From an uncultured bacterium (GTDB lineage: Bacteria > Bacillota > Clostridia > Lachnospirales > Lachnospiraceae), in the NCBI GenBank assembly GCA_905214855.1, contig CAJMNU010000101.1, positions 1 to 5,631 on the forward strand: DNA of 5,631 nucleotides, written 5' to 3'. Positions 5,540 through 5,631 of this stretch are shown here, one piece after another. A program made the translations under genes and the position numbers. The notes under the pieces are model-generated. The model had not been told where the DNA came from, did not search any database, and saw nothing but the letters and a program-made list of their open reading frames with translations. Within the stretch, counting starts at the first letter, position 1. Each line of letters starts with the position of its first letter.

Positions 5540-5631
5540 TCTGTCCTGTTCTTTATTTTGTAAATGTTGCAATGGTGTACAAATGGAACATAATAAAAAA
5601 TTTAATAATGGACTACCAATCTTACACAAAG

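Noticed and set aside
5468..5630. Minus-strand frame open from the right edge for 53 codons
   Set aside because: The translation (ending LARYCQNKIYLNT) shows no recognisable family, passes through the dyads and the candidate plus-strand promoter, and such a length is possible by chance in this composition.
1..5631. CRISPR array, tRNA, riboswitch or complete insertion sequence
   Set aside because: No regularly spaced repeats, cloverleaf, known aptamer core or transposase with terminal inverted repeats was found on either strand by reading.

Overview
The window looks like chromosomal accessory DNA from a low-GC Gram-positive anaerobe, most likely a Clostridia/Lachnospiraceae-type Firmicute. 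The reasons are the AT-rich composition, strong purine Shine-Dalgarno (SD) sites (AAGGAGG, AAGGGAG, AAGGGGAG), a Gram-positive-style lipoprotein signal peptide, and protein types common in gut Clostridia. The taxon is an inference. Every convincing gene is on the minus strand, so gene order below runs from high to low coordinates.

Layout. (1) 5347-5631: no certain gene; several dyad-symmetric sites, a minus-strand -10 for the next gene and a possible divergent plus-strand promoter near the edge. (2) 4702-5346: an unrecognised 214-aa soluble protein. (3) 4372-4701: a decayed gene in at least three frame segments, with a 15-bp tandem duplication and a weak terminator at its end. (4) 3424-4247: a lipoprotein gene with its own extended -10 promoter and a 16-bp palindrome upstream. 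It is split by a one-base frame offset at an A AAA AAG heptamer; a -1 shift there restores a 274-aa product. (5) 3021-3350: a MazG/dCTPase-like all-alpha NTP pyrophosphohydrolase whose ATG overlaps the TGA of a short upstream reading frame. (6) 1652-2944: a 430-aa acidic orphan protein with a divergent XRE-like helix-turn-helix. (7) 376-1554: an RNA ligase of the Deinococcus DRB0094 (Rnl5) type, with an N-terminal OB domain and a C-terminal nucleotidyltransferase domain carrying all expected motifs. (8) 1-249: the N-terminal part of a small P-loop protein (Walker A GFPGTGKS), cut by the window edge.

How the genes may work together. The confident functions are nucleotide and RNA related: NTP pyrophosphohydrolase, RNA ligase and P-loop kinase-like protein, with a possible DNA-binding protein among them. 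All four lie on one strand with gaps of 76 to about 130 bp, which suits either one transcript or successive short transcripts; candidate promoters can be drawn in front of the ligase and the P-loop gene. An RNA end-healing and sealing cassette (kinase plus ligase) is the most attractive hypothesis, but the kinase's substrate is unknown and its C-terminus is missing. The right half (decayed gene, frameshifted lipoprotein, gene remnant in front of the pyrophosphohydrolase) shows the erosion typical of accessory regions. No tRNA, rRNA, CRISPR array, riboswitch or complete insertion sequence was seen.
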